Shown: positions 38,533 to 50,995, counted from the stretch's first letter. The stretch: DNA of 64,000 nucleotides from Gari tellinella (GCA_922989275.2 OV277857.1:51623083-51687082); one strand, 5' to 3'. Made by a program: numbers and translations. The notes: a model not told the origin generated them from the letters alone.

Positions 38533-41500
38533 ATGAAAAATTGCGTTATACAATGGAATTGTAGAGGACTTAAGGCAAATTACAATGAAATTCTTCTGTT
38601 GTTGAATAAACATGATCCTGCGATCATGTGCCTTCAAGAAACTTTCTTGAAGGACACTGATCAAATCAACTTTAGAAATGATTCTATTTATAATCATATT
38701 TTTAATGATGGTGAAAGAGCTGCTGGCGGCTCTTCCATTATTGTGAACAACTCTGTTGTTCATAGTCATTTATCTATCAAATCTAATTTACAAGTTGTTG
38801 CTGTCAGTGTAACCCTTCACAAAGCTATTACATTTTGTTCAATTTACATTCCGCCACGGACCACAATTAATAAAAAAAGATCTTGACGATCTGATTGAAC
38901 AATTGCCCTCACCTTTTATTTTGTTAGGGGATTTTAATAGCCATAACCCATTATGGGGTTCTGATCATTCTAATACTATGGATAAGATTGTTGAAGATTT
39001 TGTTGGTGAGCACGATTTGTGCATCTTCAACAATAAGTCTCCAACTTATCTTCACCCGGCATAAGGATCTTTAACTTGCATTGATCTTTCTAGTTCTTAC
39101 CCAACTGTTTATTTGGATTATGATTGGAAAGTTGGTGACGACCAATGTGGTAGTGACCACTTTCCAATATTTCTAAATAATATTGCTTCTCCAGTCGAGG
39201 AATGTATTCCTCGCTGGAAACTCAAGAAGGCAAATTGGGAAAAATTTGAAATTCTGTGTAAGGAAAAAATAGATACAGATATATTTAAAGATATTGATGA
39301 CCCCATTGAAAAGTTCACCTCTATTTTATATTCAATAGCAGAAGAATGCATTACTAAGTCCTCATCAAACCCTAAGAAACCTCCAAAACCTTGGTATAAT
39401 GATGATTGTAAGGAGGCTATTCGTAAACGTAAGTCGGCTCTTAGAAGGTTTAGATTTAGTCCTACTGAGGACAATTTAAATCATTTTAGAGTATTTAGGG
39501 CTAAAGCTCGTCGTACTTTTAAGACTGCAAAGTCGCAGTCTTGGAAGAACTATGTATCTAAATTAAATTCTCGCTCATCAGTAAAGAAGGTATGGGATAT
39601 GGTACGTAAAATAAACGGTAAAGGTAAATCTTCATTTGGACATTTAAATGTTGATGATAAAAAAATAACAGATGTTAAAGATATTGCCAATTCCTTAGCT
39701 GATGCTTTTGCTAAAAACTCTTCATCCGCTAAGTCTACACCTGAATTTAGGAATATCAAAAAGTCTAAAGAAAAAGAAAAACTTTATTTCAAATCTTGTA
39801 TCACCGAAAGTTACAATTTACCTTTTACTGAAAAAGAACTCTATGATTCTCTTAATAAATCCCACGATACCGCTGTTGGACCTGATGATATTCATTATCA
39901 ATTTTTAAAGCACTTGCCTATAAATTGTATGAATGTTCTTTTAGATATTTTCAACCATATATGGTCAATTGGTAAACTTCCCAAGTTTTGGAAACAGGCG
40001 ACAGTCATCCCTGTTCCAAAACCTGGGAAGGATAACACAGATCCAAATAGTTATCGTCCTATAGCCTTGACGAGTTGCGTATGCAAAACCTTAGAGCGCA
40101 TGATTAATGCAAGACTTGTTTGGTATCTTGAATCCAACAATCTCATAACGGAGTATCAAAGTGGATTCAGGAGCCAAAGAAGTAACAATGATCATTTAGT
40201 TAGATTGGAATCTTTTATTCGTGAAGCTTTCGTCAAGAAGGAGCACTTAGTTGCTGTCTTCTTCGACCTTGAGACAGCATATGACACAACATGGAAGTAT
40301 GGTATCATGAAAGACCTGCATGAAAATGGCCTTAAAGGCCGACTTCCAATTTTTATTGAAATGTTTTTAAATGATAGGGAGTTTCAAGTCCGAGTTGGAA
40401 CTACCCTTTCTGATATGCAAAAGCAGGAAATGGGTGTTCCACAAGGAAGTATTTTATCAGTTACTCTGTTTAATGTAAAAAATTAATAATATTGTTAAAT
40501 GTTTAACAAATGACACAGATTGTTCATTGTATGTTGATGACTTTTTAATTTGTTACCGTTCCAAAAACATTAATACTGTTGAACGTCAACTTCAGCTGTC
40601 CATTAATAAAATCCAAAAATGGACTACTGAGAATGGTTTTAAATTTTCAAGATCAAAAACAAATTGTGTGCATTTCTGTCAACTTAGAAAATTTCATCCT
40701 GATACCGAATTGCACCTGGATGGTAGCCCCATTCCAGTCGTGGATCAGGCGAAATTTCTCGGTGTCATTTTTGACAAGAAACTTTCTTTTATCCCTCATA
40801 TAAAATATTTAAAGGCAAACTGCCAGAAAACTTTAAAATTACTTCGCGTTCTTGCACATACCGACTGGGGTGCAGATCGTACTGTAATACTTAGTTTATA
40901 CAGAAGTTTAGTTAGATCCAAACTTGATTATGGTTGTTGTGTTTATGGCTCTGCAAGGAAATCATACTTGCGGATGCTTGACCCAATACATCATCAAGGT
41001 TTACGTTTAGCTTTGGGTGCCTTTAGGATATCCCCTGCTAAAAGTTTATATGTCGAGGCCAATGAGCCTTCTCTTTACTCTCGTCGTGAAAAACTATCAA
41101 TGCAATATACTTCAAAGTTAGCTTCAAACCGTTCAAATCCAACATATAATAATGTGTTTAAACTTAAACATAAACGTTTATTTAAATCTAAGGAAAAGGT
41201 TATTCCATCCTTTGGAATACGTATGAAAAACTCTTTTGAAAGTAGTGGTATAGATTTGTCTTTGGTTGAAGAGACCGAAGTCGAATCTATACCACCTTGG
41301 ACTATTAAACGACCAAATGTCATTTTTGATCTAACTTGGCACAAGAAGTCTGAAACAAACTCGCTTGAATTCAAATCCTTTCTTAATGAAATCATTTCAA
41401 AATTTGAAGATTTTAAACAAATTTATACTGATGGTTCAAAAGATGATGAGAAGGTCGCTGCTGCTTTTGTGACTGACAATACGGTTACAAGGTTACGGCT

Positions 41501-42141
41501 CCCTGCCAATGCCTCTATATTTTCAGCAGAGATCAAGGTTATTGATTTAGCTCTTGATTATATTGCTGAAGATTTATGTAGTAAACATATAATCTTTTCG
41601 GATTCTCTTTCTGTATTACAATCATTGAGTAAAGGTTCTACTAAAAATGTACTTATTAAAAATATTGTTTTAAAATACCATGAACTGTCTAATTCTAAAG
41701 ATGTAAAATTTTGTTGGGTTCCTAGTCATTGTGGAATTAACGGGCAATGAGAGGGCAGACTTAGAAGCTAAGTCTGCCCTGTCGTTGCCTGAATCTGATA
41801 TGGATCTTCCTTATTAGGATTTTAAACCACAGATTACTAAATTTATTTTAAGAAATTGGCAGGAGTCTTAGATTCGCCGGGATGAGGTAGTTTTAGCTAG
41901 ATTGAGAATAGGATATTCTTATATTACACATTCATATCTTTTAAAACGTGAGGCTCAACCAGAATGTTTATTTTGTTTTGAACCTTATACAATTCAGCAC
42001 ATTCTTATTGATTGTGCTGATTTAACTTTAATTCGTAGTAGATTTTTTCAGGCAGATTCTCTGCGGGAACTGTTTGAATTTGTAGATATATCTGAAATAC
42101 TTGAATTTTTAAAAGCCATTAATTTATATTATAAAATTTGA
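38533..42141 (+). pseudogene. LINE ORF2: endonuclease, RT, RNase H (disrupted)
   Basis: ATG 38533. The endonuclease shows IQWNCRGLK, CLQETFL, GDFNSHNPLWGS and GSDHFPI. RT shows YRPIALTSCVCKTLERM, FDLETAYDTTWKYG (motif A), GVPQGSIL (motif B) and YVDDFL (motif C). RNase H shows IYTDGSKDD, SAEIKVIDLAL, FSDSLSVLQSL and WVPSHCGINGN (catalytic D, E, D, plus the H region). The C-terminal Cys-His segment [20 protein letters not shown] closes it. Lesions: shift in the A-run at about 38873-38880, TAA at 39061-39064, shift in the A-run at about 40477-40482, an extra G at about 41742, TAG at about 41815 and TAG at about 41870. Roughly 20 codons between RNase H and the C-terminal block, present in the 5401-5919 sibling, appear deleted. 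Confidence 0.88.
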
Positions 42142-42544
42142 ATAAATTATAGTTTTTTGAAGATAAATTTTTGTATGACGATTATGTTTTGTCCATATTT
42201 TGTTTACTTTCCCGTTGATCGGGACTGACATTGACGTAATCTATTAGTTGATATTGTTTTAAATTTGATATTGTAATTATTTATTCGGCTCTAAATGACC
42301 TTTTTGTGTCGATGGGCCGTAAAACACCATTCATTCATTCATTCATTCATTCTGAATGATAGAAAACAAACTGCTGTATCAGATATGGGTCCAAGGTGAT
42401 AAAGAATTTAGTTTGAGTTGAGTCTGAGATCGTTCTCAAGTATTTGTTTATTCAGATTTGAGCTTTTGAAAACCGAGTTACCAAATGTTTGAAAAGCAAT
42501 TTCAGATTCAGATCAAACTCTTATTGACATTTGGGCTTGGATAT

Positions 42545-42640
42545 ATGATAGAAGCTTAAAGCAGGATGTAAATAAAGCGGAAAGCGCCTTAACGCACATC
42601 TTGCTTTTCTTTCAATCTGTTTTAAGTGGTAACCTATCGT
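42545..42640. repeat. Cassette A hairpin, partial
   Basis: GCTTAAAGCAGGATGTAAAT and a complementary arm ending TTTTAAGTGGTAACC. The rest of 42641-43380 has no gene that I can see; one open frame (42877-43143) shows no family resemblance. Confidence 0.6.
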
Positions 42641-43490
42641 CAATACTAAAATCAGATTGACAGAGATTTCAGAATTCGCCAATGTATATAGTCTGATATC
42701 TGAATGGTGCCGTTTGACACGTCTACTTCATCACAAATATATATGACGCTTTTTGCGGGAACAACTGCTTTAAAAAACTTAACTAAGCTTTAATGAAACA
42801 AGTTATTGGTCAGAGCTTGTAAATAATTCCCATGTATAACGTTATGACCGGATTGAAATTCTGAACCACATTTAGCATGACACGGTTTGCGCAGTCTAAC
42901 TTTATTGAGACGGCTATCTCAAACCGGGTACAGAAAACAACATACAGTATTTATACTAAATTGCTCCTGACGTTATTAACGTCAAAACCAGTAGGTGTGA
43001 CATTTTACTCCACACAGATAATCCTCGATTTAAAAATTACCTGTTATTCGATTGACTTAAAATTCGCAGTGCTTAAACTAGAGAAAAACTCAATTATGTC
43101 ATTTTATTTTGAAATCAATTATTTACGTCCGTCATGCATTTAACCACTGCTAATATTTGCATTACGAATAAAATCGTTTAATTTTAAAAAGTGTGACATT
43201 TTCCTCCACACACGTTTTCAGTGATTTTATAACAAGTTTATACGCGAAATAAACATGCTTACGTCTGCGGCAATAAAGGAAAAAAGTAATTATACCACAG
43301 CATACGCCTATTTAAAATGAACAGTTTGATTTATAATTTTATGCATTTATCTTTTAAATTGTTTCAAAGGTAGCTGGCATGCTCCACCCGGCAAGCGTTT
43401 TTGACGTTGTGTCACCTTAGCTTGCGCGACGTCAAGACGTTATTCTTTCCCGTTTAATCGCAAACGAAACGTACACATACGCAAAACAAT

Positions 43491-44410
43491 AACGGTGTCA
43501 CAGAAAGTGACAAATGTCCCTGAGTGCAATGTATTCACCTGCCGTATACAACGTTTGGTCAGAAAAGGCCACACAGTCGAAAGGAGCCGATCTTTGAATT
43601 TGAATTTGAATTTAAAGAGGCCTAATACAATGACTTTTAACTGATTTACATCAAAAACACTTTTAAGGTCAAATTTTGTTTTTGTTTAATGGAAAAGATT
43701 TAAACTATGTAAAACAAACAGTCTGGCAAATCTAGAAACCTCTTATTCAAATGCATCATCAAAAAAACATCACGAAGTCATCTTGATGTCATGCTGACGT
43801 CGTCGTATTAACAACGATTGTCATATTGAAAACCATTTTCTAAATTTAGAAATGATCACAGAGGCAAAACTGAATAAACCATATTCGACCTCTAAATGCC
43901 ATTGACCTTTGTTGGACGCGACTCAGCTTCTTGAGCTGAGTGCACATTGCATATATAAAGTCTCTATCAGATGTAGTTTCCAAAGTTATGGCCAATGTTA
44001 AATTCACCCTATTTTACTTCTAAATGACCTTGACCTCTGTTGGCCATGACCATAGTTGTACTGCGCTCAAGAGCTTATTGAGGGGAGAACACATACCACA
44101 TATAACGTCTTTATCCTTTGTAGTTGTAAAGTTATGGTCAATGTTAAAGTTGTGTACAGACAAACAGACAGACATGCAGACAAACAGACAGACAGACATA
44201 CAGACAGACAGACAGACAGAAAGAAAGACAGACATACATACATACATACAGACAGACAGACAGATAGACATACATACATACATGCATACATACAGTTAGA
44301 CAGACAGACAGACAGACAGATAGTCAGACAGACAGGCAGGTAGGTAGACAGACATATTGATATATAGATAAATAGAAAGACAGACATACATACAGACAGA
44401 AAGGAGAAAG
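43491..44410 (+). repeat. Bivalve-type dispersed repeat with CAGA tail, copy 1
   Basis: Begins ACGGTGTCACAGAAAGTGAC. It contains two internal ~140-bp units with TGACCTTTGTTGGAC / TGACCTCTGTTGGCC and AAAGTTATGGCCAATGTTAA, and runs into a ~250-bp CAGA/CATA microsatellite (about 44155-44400). The microsatellite yields long but meaningless ORFs on both strands. Confidence 0.75.
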
Positions 44411-44439
44411 TGGACATTTTAATGGAATAAAGTTAATGA

Positions 44440-44563
44440 CGAGTGACAAACAGCTTGAATCCAGATTTGACGCAGCGTGACGCGGCGTCTGATCTGTATT
44501 CAAGCTGTTTGCAAATGAAAGTAAAGTCCAATTTTCCCTGCCTATAACGACTCCCTCCAAACA

Positions 44564-44594
<31 letters not shown>

Positions 44595-44635
44595 TTCTGT
44601 GTCTCCAATTGGTGTCGTTGTAGAGATGGGTCACT
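44440..44635. repeat. Half of a CAGTGCTCCCTC-family MITE, with CA microsatellite
   Basis: Cassette B hairpin (CAGCTTGAATCCAGATTTGA), then ACGACTCCCTCCAAACAACA, a CA run (about 44565-44590) and GTCGTTGTAGAGATGGG. Confidence 0.65.
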
Positions 44636-44650
44636 GAAAATCCAAATAAA

Positions 44651-44806
44651 CAATTGCAAACAGTTTGGAGCCAAAACTGTTTGCCACTTATATAATAATG
44701 AGTAGGCAACATTTTCTGACAAATATCATATCCGTCTTCTTTTTGTTGCATTGCGTTTGCGTTTTAGTTTCGTTTAAACGGAAAGGAATAACGTATTCTC
44801 TCCTGT
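44651..44806. repeat. CAGTGGAG-type MITE half with a collapsed cassette B
   Basis: CAAACAGTTTGGAGCC joins directly to AAAACTGTTTGCC: the outer arms remain, and the GATCAGACGCC centre is absent. The right end is ATAACGTATTCTCTCCTGTA. Confidence 0.65.
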
Positions 44807-45678
44807 ACAACAGGAAGCATATTAAAACTTCAAATTATTTCAATATTCAAGATGAAGGGGTTATTCTAGATAAGAAAATCAGGATGACTTTACCGGACCA
44901 TACAGTGGAGAAACGTTATGCCTAGGTCACACATTCACGGATGAGCCTCCCGGACGGCTACGGATTCAATCCGGCAGCATCCGTAATGGTCCGTAAAAAC
45001 TCGTACAGGCCCGTGCCTGAACCTTGATCATCCGTAGGTGTGGTTCCACACCGTACTGATTTTTTGAACATGTTCAAAAAACCAGTACGGATAAAACTCC
45101 GTACTGGTCCGTGCTAAACCGTATCGTACCCGTATAAATCCGTACCAACACGTAGCTAACCCGTACTGGTCCTTAGACACCTGGCAGAGCGTCACAGCAC
45201 GGATTGGTACGGATTAGTACGGGTTAAGTACGGTTCAATACGGCTTTCTACGGCTGTGTACGGGGAGATTAAGTACACGAAAACGGACTAATACGGTTCA
45301 AACAGGACGTCTACGACCCGATACGTTTCAACACGGATAGTACCGGATTAATACGTCTTGCTACGGACCTACACGGTCACTTAAGTTCTAGATCGGAGTA
45401 GTACGGTTCAGTACGGGTTTCATTTTAATTTCAGGCGGATAATTAAATTGAAAACACATCTAAATATACTTGTGTGGGAACAAAATCCATTTTCTCAGTG
45501 TTTATGGTCTTGTTTAATAACTTCTTTGATTGTGGACGCAATAATGAGCGATATAAGACAGGATCTGTTGCAATTAACAAAGGTGCTCTAAAAATATTTC
45601 TTTCGTGTTAGAACTAAATAGAGGCAAGAGAGGAGATTGTGAATGAGAGTCTGGTTTCATAGAAGACAGCTTCGTGGC

Positions 45679-46197
45679 CAATATGATACATTAATGAACG
45701 AAATAAGGGTAGAAAACTAAGAGGCATTCAGAAACTTTGTAAGTGTAGATGCACAGTTGTTCGCGGGGCTTCTTGAAAGACTTCGCCCGAGGATAGCAAA
45801 GTTATAACCTTGTTATAGAAAAGCCGTCAGCCCTAGGATAATACTTGCAATAACGTTGAGGCACCTTGCAAAAGGGGACAGTTACAGGTCACTGATGTAT
45901 GGATTTAGCGTAGCACACTACACCATAAGAGCAATTATTAAATAAGTATACAATGCTTGTATCGAGGACTACATGGAAGAGGTTGCAACCACTCTTTCCA
46001 CTCCTGAACAATGGCTGGAAGAGGCACGCCAGTTCTAGGAAAGGTGGAACTTCCCACATGTTCTAGGTGCACATGATAGAAAACACGTGGACATCAAACA
46101 GTCGAAGGGTGGTGGATCACTGTACTTCAACTATAAAGGTTAAAACAATTCAATAGTTCTGATTGCCCTTGTGGACGCTGACTATAAATATGGGTGC
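45679..46197 (+). pseudogene. HARBI1-like transposase remnant
   Basis: 173 codons in one frame: QYDTLMNEIRVEN, LLERLRPRIAKL, ILAITLRHLAKGDSYRSLMY, STPEQWLEEARQF, RWNFPHVLGAHDRKHVDIKQ, GGGSLYFNYKG and IVLIALVDADYKYGC. These are hallmarks of PIF/Harbinger (DDE_Tnp_4) nucleases, including the first two catalytic Asp (GAHD and VDAD). Five in-frame stops and no frameshift. The third acidic residue and the C terminus are gone. The MADF/Myb-like partner protein of the family is not seen. Confidence 0.87.
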
Positions 46198-46309
46198 AGA
46201 AAGCGGGTGTTCGGAGTTAATCGACGTCTCATTTGGATCAAAATTGTCGGCAAAGGTTGTTTTTTTAAGAAGTCGCTCATAAATCGGGGACCACAATGGA
46301 AATAAGAGG

Positions 46310-46430
46310 ATAATACCTTTCTATCCTTGATTTTGGTGACCAGGGGTCGTGAGTTTGATCCCCCGCCGGACCAGCGGTCTGACTAGGGGATTTTGTTCTG
46401 AATCCCCGATGATGTACAGAAATGTTTTAA
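46310..46430. repeat. Possible SINE-like fragment inside the Harbinger element
   Basis: GGTCGTGAGTTTGATCCCCC resembles a Pol III B box (GGTTCGANTCC). It is followed by GGGGATTTTGTTCTGAATCC. No A box that I would defend. Confidence 0.3.
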
Positions 46431-47237
46431 AGCAAGACATGTGCCGCGAATTGCTCCTCTCCACACAGGGGTTAAAATGGGTAACTATGAAGGGTCAGAG
46501 TCGGTACTGCGGCTGCATTTGACTGCGCCATATGTTACAATGTAGCAGTGCTCAATATTGTAGGCAAGATAGCTCAATGATCGGGGGAGTAAATGTACAG
46601 TCGTCGGCTGAGCGGTCATTCGGACTGAAAGTAGACTTTAACTCGGTATATTATTATTTTTTACGACAACAAAATTGTGTTCATTAAAATGGTAAGGTAT
46701 CTAAAACAGGTGCCTGCTTAAAGAAAATTGAAAGTACAACAGAATACCCGCACATGGGCTTTCTAATCTACTTTCATCTTGCTTTGAGCTGGCAACTGTC
46801 TTTTTACAATACGCAAGCCTTCTTTTTAGTGGTCGTGTCTATTTAAAATGAACTTCCGCCAAACAATAATAAAAATAAGTGTTTGTGTAGTTCTCTGTGT
46901 GTGTACATCCGTATGTACCCGTAAATCTCCGCCGCAAACTGTAGTAGCCCGTACGAAATCGTATTTCACCGTAGTAAACCGTATTACTCCGTGTCTATCG
47001 AGTACGGTGCTACGTATTATTCCGTGAAAATCCGTAAAAGTCCATGAGAAACCGTACCAAACTGTTCTGTTCCCCGACAATTAAAAGCTAGTCCGCGATA
47101 CTCCCCGTAACTAAACCGTAGAAACCCTTTCTGGCCCGTTTTCATACCGTAAAAACTCACGGATCTATCACAGTCCGTAGCATTTTCGTCCGTACCCATC
47201 CTTGACTATCATCCGTGAATGTGTGACCCAGGCATTA

Positions 47238-48765
47238 CTCTTTCCCGCTTAAACGCAGACGAAATACAAACGCATTGTAATACAACAGAACAGAACAGAA
47301 CTTTATTACACCCAGGTATATGATATACAGCATGGGGTTATGTATACAAAGTAAAGAATATAATTGTGGTTCGGTTATGGGGGTAACATCTTTGATATAG
47401 ATATTTTGAAATAAAAGAGGCTATTTGAGACGAGTGGTTGTAGATCACTGGTATGTTGTTTCAAAACACCTGTGACTTGAAACGCTCGTCAATGACATTT
47501 CGCAGTACGCTATGCGTTTGTGTACTATTCACCAACAAAATCATGCGTAGACTACAATGAAACAGTATACAGCTGCAACGCGGGTACTAATGAGCCTACA
47601 ATAATATCTACAAGAGTTGGAAGGTACAACGATCTGATAAGCGTTAAGCATAATAGGTATGTAGTTTCTTAACTTATGTGTCCCTGAAAATTATAATAGA
47701 CACTATTAATTTCCAGTTTAGTTAAGTCCATTTGATACTATTTATGTCTAATTTAAGCAATATGTTTAAAATGGGAAACTGTGCAGACCCTGCTCAAAGG
47801 GCTCCTTTAGGAGCCCTGTGATCTGGGTCTGTGCTGTTTACCTAGGGCTAGTGTACTCTTTACATTTACTTTGTTAATTTATTACACTCGTCGCTAGGTT
47901 GATTGTGTTATACAGAGGTTACATGAATAATCAATGGTACATGTATATAACTATATAACATTTTAACAGGAAACAACAGGACTTTGACTTTTTCGACATT
48001 GAATATTATGCAGATAGTTTCGATTCATACCAGACATCTTTGACGAGGGCCTGATTGGAATCCAAACTGTCCTCTACTCAATTTGGCCGTAGCAAACAGG
48101 GTATATCCAAACCCGACCGCTCTACATGGGCAATCTGGTTTGGGTCCACTCCGTCAACAGTATTTGATATGACATATGATACCAATAGTTATACTCGTTA
48201 AACATATAGAGATATGTAGTTTCTTAACTCATTTATCCCTGAAATTATAATAGACATTAGACAATATAGATTTCCAGTTAAGTATAGTCAATTTGGTACT
48301 ATTTATGTTTTATTTTAGCAATATGTTAAACGTGGAAAATAGTGAAGCTCCTGCTCAGAGAGCTCCTTAAGGAGCTCTGTGATCTGGATCCACACTGCCT
48401 ACCTAGGACAAGTGTACTATTTACAGGTACATTGTTTAATGACTAAACTCGTTGATAGGATTGACTACATGTCAATTTATCGCCAGGGCTCCAGATAAAG
48501 GGAGTATATATATCCAGCATTTCTAACTCACTTCAGTACATATTCCCATGGTGAGACTACTCAACAGAATCGTCTCGATGAGGCGATTCTAAAGAGCAGT
48601 GACACCAGGGGGTCTTATACTGACATAAGGGTTTAGGATGTTGAAATACTCCCACTATTAGGGGTTCTGGATGGATAGAAGAAGAAAAAAGGGAAACTAT
48701 CTGGAGGTGTTGGACTTGCAGTATTCTGATACTTGATATTATCGTGAAAATCTTTTCATAATGAG
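47238..48765. other. Gene-free stretch with cassette C hairpins
   Basis: Two cassette C hairpins (47776-47840 and 48343-48405) share ATATGTT...GCAGACCCTGCTCAAAGG-type sequence and the following TACCTAGG(A/G)C. They look like a local duplication. No gene seen. Confidence 0.5.
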
Positions 48766-49560
48766 GTTTACAAATTTGCACACAACAGTCTGGCAAATCT
48801 AAAAACTTCTAATTCAAAGGCATTATTACCATATCACCATGCCGTCATCTTGATGTCATGATGACTAGATTAAAACAGGCCCTTGAAGTACTCTATACTA
48901 TACTAGAATTCTGAGGTTACAAGTTTGGAAGGATTTAGACTGAAACATGTGAAACAGAAAGGTAAAGCTATCAGGCTTCAGTACAACAGGTGAGCGATAT
49001 CAGGGCATTCAGGCCCTCTTGTTTTAACAAGATCACCGCAAGCCGTCATGATAACGTCATCGTCATACCAACGTTTGCCATAGTGTTGGCTATTTTCTAA
49101 AATGATCATACGATCCCAGAGTTATGGGCAATGTCTAAATAACCGTACTTGACCTCCTAATGACACTGACCTTTGCTGGACATGCCCAAAGTTGAACAAA
49201 GCTGAAGAGCTTATTGCGTCGAGTACACATTCCATTGGTTCCAAATATAAAGAATATTTCACATTACGATCCAACGTTATGGCTAATGTTCAATTTACCC
49301 GAATTTACCGCTAAATGACCTCTAAATGACCTTGACTTTTGTCAGACATGACTAAAAGAGCTTCTTGAGGTGAGTTCACATACCAAATATAAAGTCTCTA
49401 TCTTATGTAGTTCAAAAGTTATGGCCGAGGTCAAAGTTATGTAGAGACAATCAGACAGACAGACAGGCGGACGGATGTACGGACGGCCGGACGGGCGGGC
49501 AAATAGACAGACAGACAGACCAAAAACAATATGCCCCGATTAAATCTTGCGTGGGCATAA
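48766..49560 (+). repeat. Bivalve-type dispersed repeat, copy 2
   Basis: ACAACAGTCTGGCAAATCTA to ATATGCCCCGATTAAATCTT followed by GCGTGGGCATAA. Contains the internal AAATGACCTTGACTTTTGTC units and a short GACA/GGAC tail (about 49445-49525). Confidence 0.7.
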
Positions 49561-50124
49561 CAAATGCTCTATTTTTGATAATATTTTGACCTCTAAGGGA
49601 CTTCGTCAAAAGATACAAGCATGTCCAAATACATGTATACATATTTGGCCACGATTTTCTTTGGCAAAAGGCCTTAGAGCTCGGAATATTAGAATAGAGC
49701 AATTTTATAATTCAATGCAAGTCAGATGGTAAATAAATCGCAAACTCAAGGAGTATGTTACTTTTCTAACAATTTAATGCAAATACAAAGCGCTCATATA
49801 TGTGTATAAATGATAATAGAGTTATTTTTACACGTTTATATATAGATATATTTTTTACGATTTTTACATGTTTTATTATTTAAAAATACAAATACAATCT
49901 TCGTCGCTTTAAATTTCCTCTCCTATGTCTGGTCATCTCTCTTCTTGGTCTTGATCATTTTCCTTCGTAACGAAAAAATAAAGAAGTCGAATTACTTTCC
50001 ACCAAACTAGCAAACAGTTTCTGTCTGAAAATCAAGGTCCCTGCTTAAAATAGCATTTGAGATAAGTTTTAGATCGTCCTCAAGATTTTTAATGGTCAGA
50101 TTGAAACATATAGTAGCAAGAACG
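49561..50124. other. Gene-free AT-rich stretch
   Basis: No gene, hairpin or repeat that I can name apart from a decayed foldback end near 50028-50105. Confidence 0.4.
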
Positions 50125-50808
50125 GTGTAACAGTCTTTTGTCACTGCAATGTATTCATTTGGCTGTAAAATAAAATCATACAGCAGGTATTGAACTCAAA
50201 ATTTGTTTTTGTTCAATTGGAAAGGTTTAGAATATGTAAAACAAACAGCCTGGTAAATCTAGAAACCTCTCATTTAAATACATAATCACCATAGCATCAT
50301 AACGATATCTAAATGTCATGATCACGTCATTATGACGTCATTGTCATAACAACGTTTGTCATATCACGGAATATTTTCTTAATTTAGAAATGACCACATA
50401 ACCACAGAGTCACAGCCGCATTTGACCTCTAAATAACCTCGACCTTTGTTGGCCATGAAACAAACTGTACCATTTTCAAGAGCTTCTTGAGCTGAGTACA
50501 CGTTCTAAAATAAAGTCTCTATCACATACAGTACAAAAGTTGTGATAAATGTTAAATATACCCAAGTTTACCTCTAAATGACCTCTAAATGTCCTTGACC
50601 TTTGTCGGACATGACCAAAGTTGTACTGAGCTCAGGAGCCTCATGAGATAAGTACACATACTAAATATAAAGTCTCTATCGTATTATGTTTAAATTTATG
50701 GCTTAAATTAAAGTTGTGTACAGACAAACAGACAGACAGACAGGCATACGGACATACAGACAAACAGACAAAAACAGTATGCCCCGACTTAGTCGTGTGG
50801 GGGCATAA
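50125..50808 (+). repeat. Bivalve-type dispersed repeat, copy 3
   Basis: AACGGTGTAACAGTCTTTTG to the end palindrome GCCCCGACTTAGTCGTGTGG followed by GGGCATAA. The internal duplicated unit and CAGA tail are short here. Confidence 0.75.
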
Positions 50809-50865
50809 AAATGTACAAAGTAAAACTTTTTTGAGGACTGATTATTCATTTTTATACGAGTGGCA

Positions 50866-50995
50866 AACAGTTTGGAGCCTGATCAGATACCAGGTTTCCC
50901 GGCGTCTGATCTGGCTCCAAACTGTTTCCAATGGAAATAATAGTTTTAGCGTAAACGCGTTGATTTGGAAATAATAGCCTTCACTTCCACTGTAT
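50866..50995. repeat. Right half of a CAGTGGAG MITE with cassette B
   Basis: Hairpin AACAGTTTGGAGCCTGATCA with complement. Right end CTTCACTTCCACTGTA. Confidence 0.65.

Larger units (their letters stand above)
36372..42350 (+). mobile_element. I/Nimb-like non-LTR retrotransposon, full length, with 13-bp TSD
   Basis: Flanked by the direct repeat TCTGAATGATAGA (36359-36371 and 42351-42363). Starts GCCCCTGCTGGTGGGGG, carries ORF1 (Gag-like with CCHC knuckles) and ORF2 (APE endonuclease, RT, RNase H, C-terminal Cys-His), and ends with an ATTC tail (about 42328-42350). RNase H after RT and a CCHC ORF1 place it in the I superfamily; Nimb is my best guess. Both ORFs carry several lesions, so the copy is dead. 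A 5'-truncated sibling lies at 5401-5919. Confidence 0.9.
36125..43427. mobile_element. TIR DNA element (GCGCAAGCTAAGGTG ends) split by a LINE
   Basis: GCGCAAGCTAAGGTGGCACA at the left and TGTGTCACCTTAGCTTGCGC at the right form inverted ends, with further GACGTAACGTCAAA / TTTTTGACGTTG similarity inside. Without the LINE (36372-42350) and one copy of its target duplication the element is about 1.3 kb. It has no transposase that I can see. Flanking GACG is present on both sides, but the size of the duplication is unclear. Confidence 0.7.
44919..47234 (+). mobile_element. PIF/Harbinger DNA transposon with CGTACGG word arrays
   Basis: Inverted ends TGCCTAGGTCACACATTCAC and its near-complement, flanked by TTA (44916-44918 and 47235-47237). 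It is inserted in a CAGTGGAG MITE, whose two halves (TACAGTGGAGAAACG and CTCTTTCCCGCTTAAACGC) resume on either side. Subterminal zones (about 44935-45425 and 46905-47215) are packed with degenerate CCGTACTGGTCCGTA-like words. A transposase remnant is at 45679-46197. A tRNA-like or SINE-like piece and a cassette D hairpin (about 46725-46800) are nested on the right side. Confidence 0.87.

Noticed and set aside
44020..44417. Several overlapping ORFs of 87-116 codons on both strands
   Set aside because: They are translations of the CAGA/CATA microsatellite (Cys-Leu-Ser-Val or Thr-Asp-Arg-Gln repeats), not genes.
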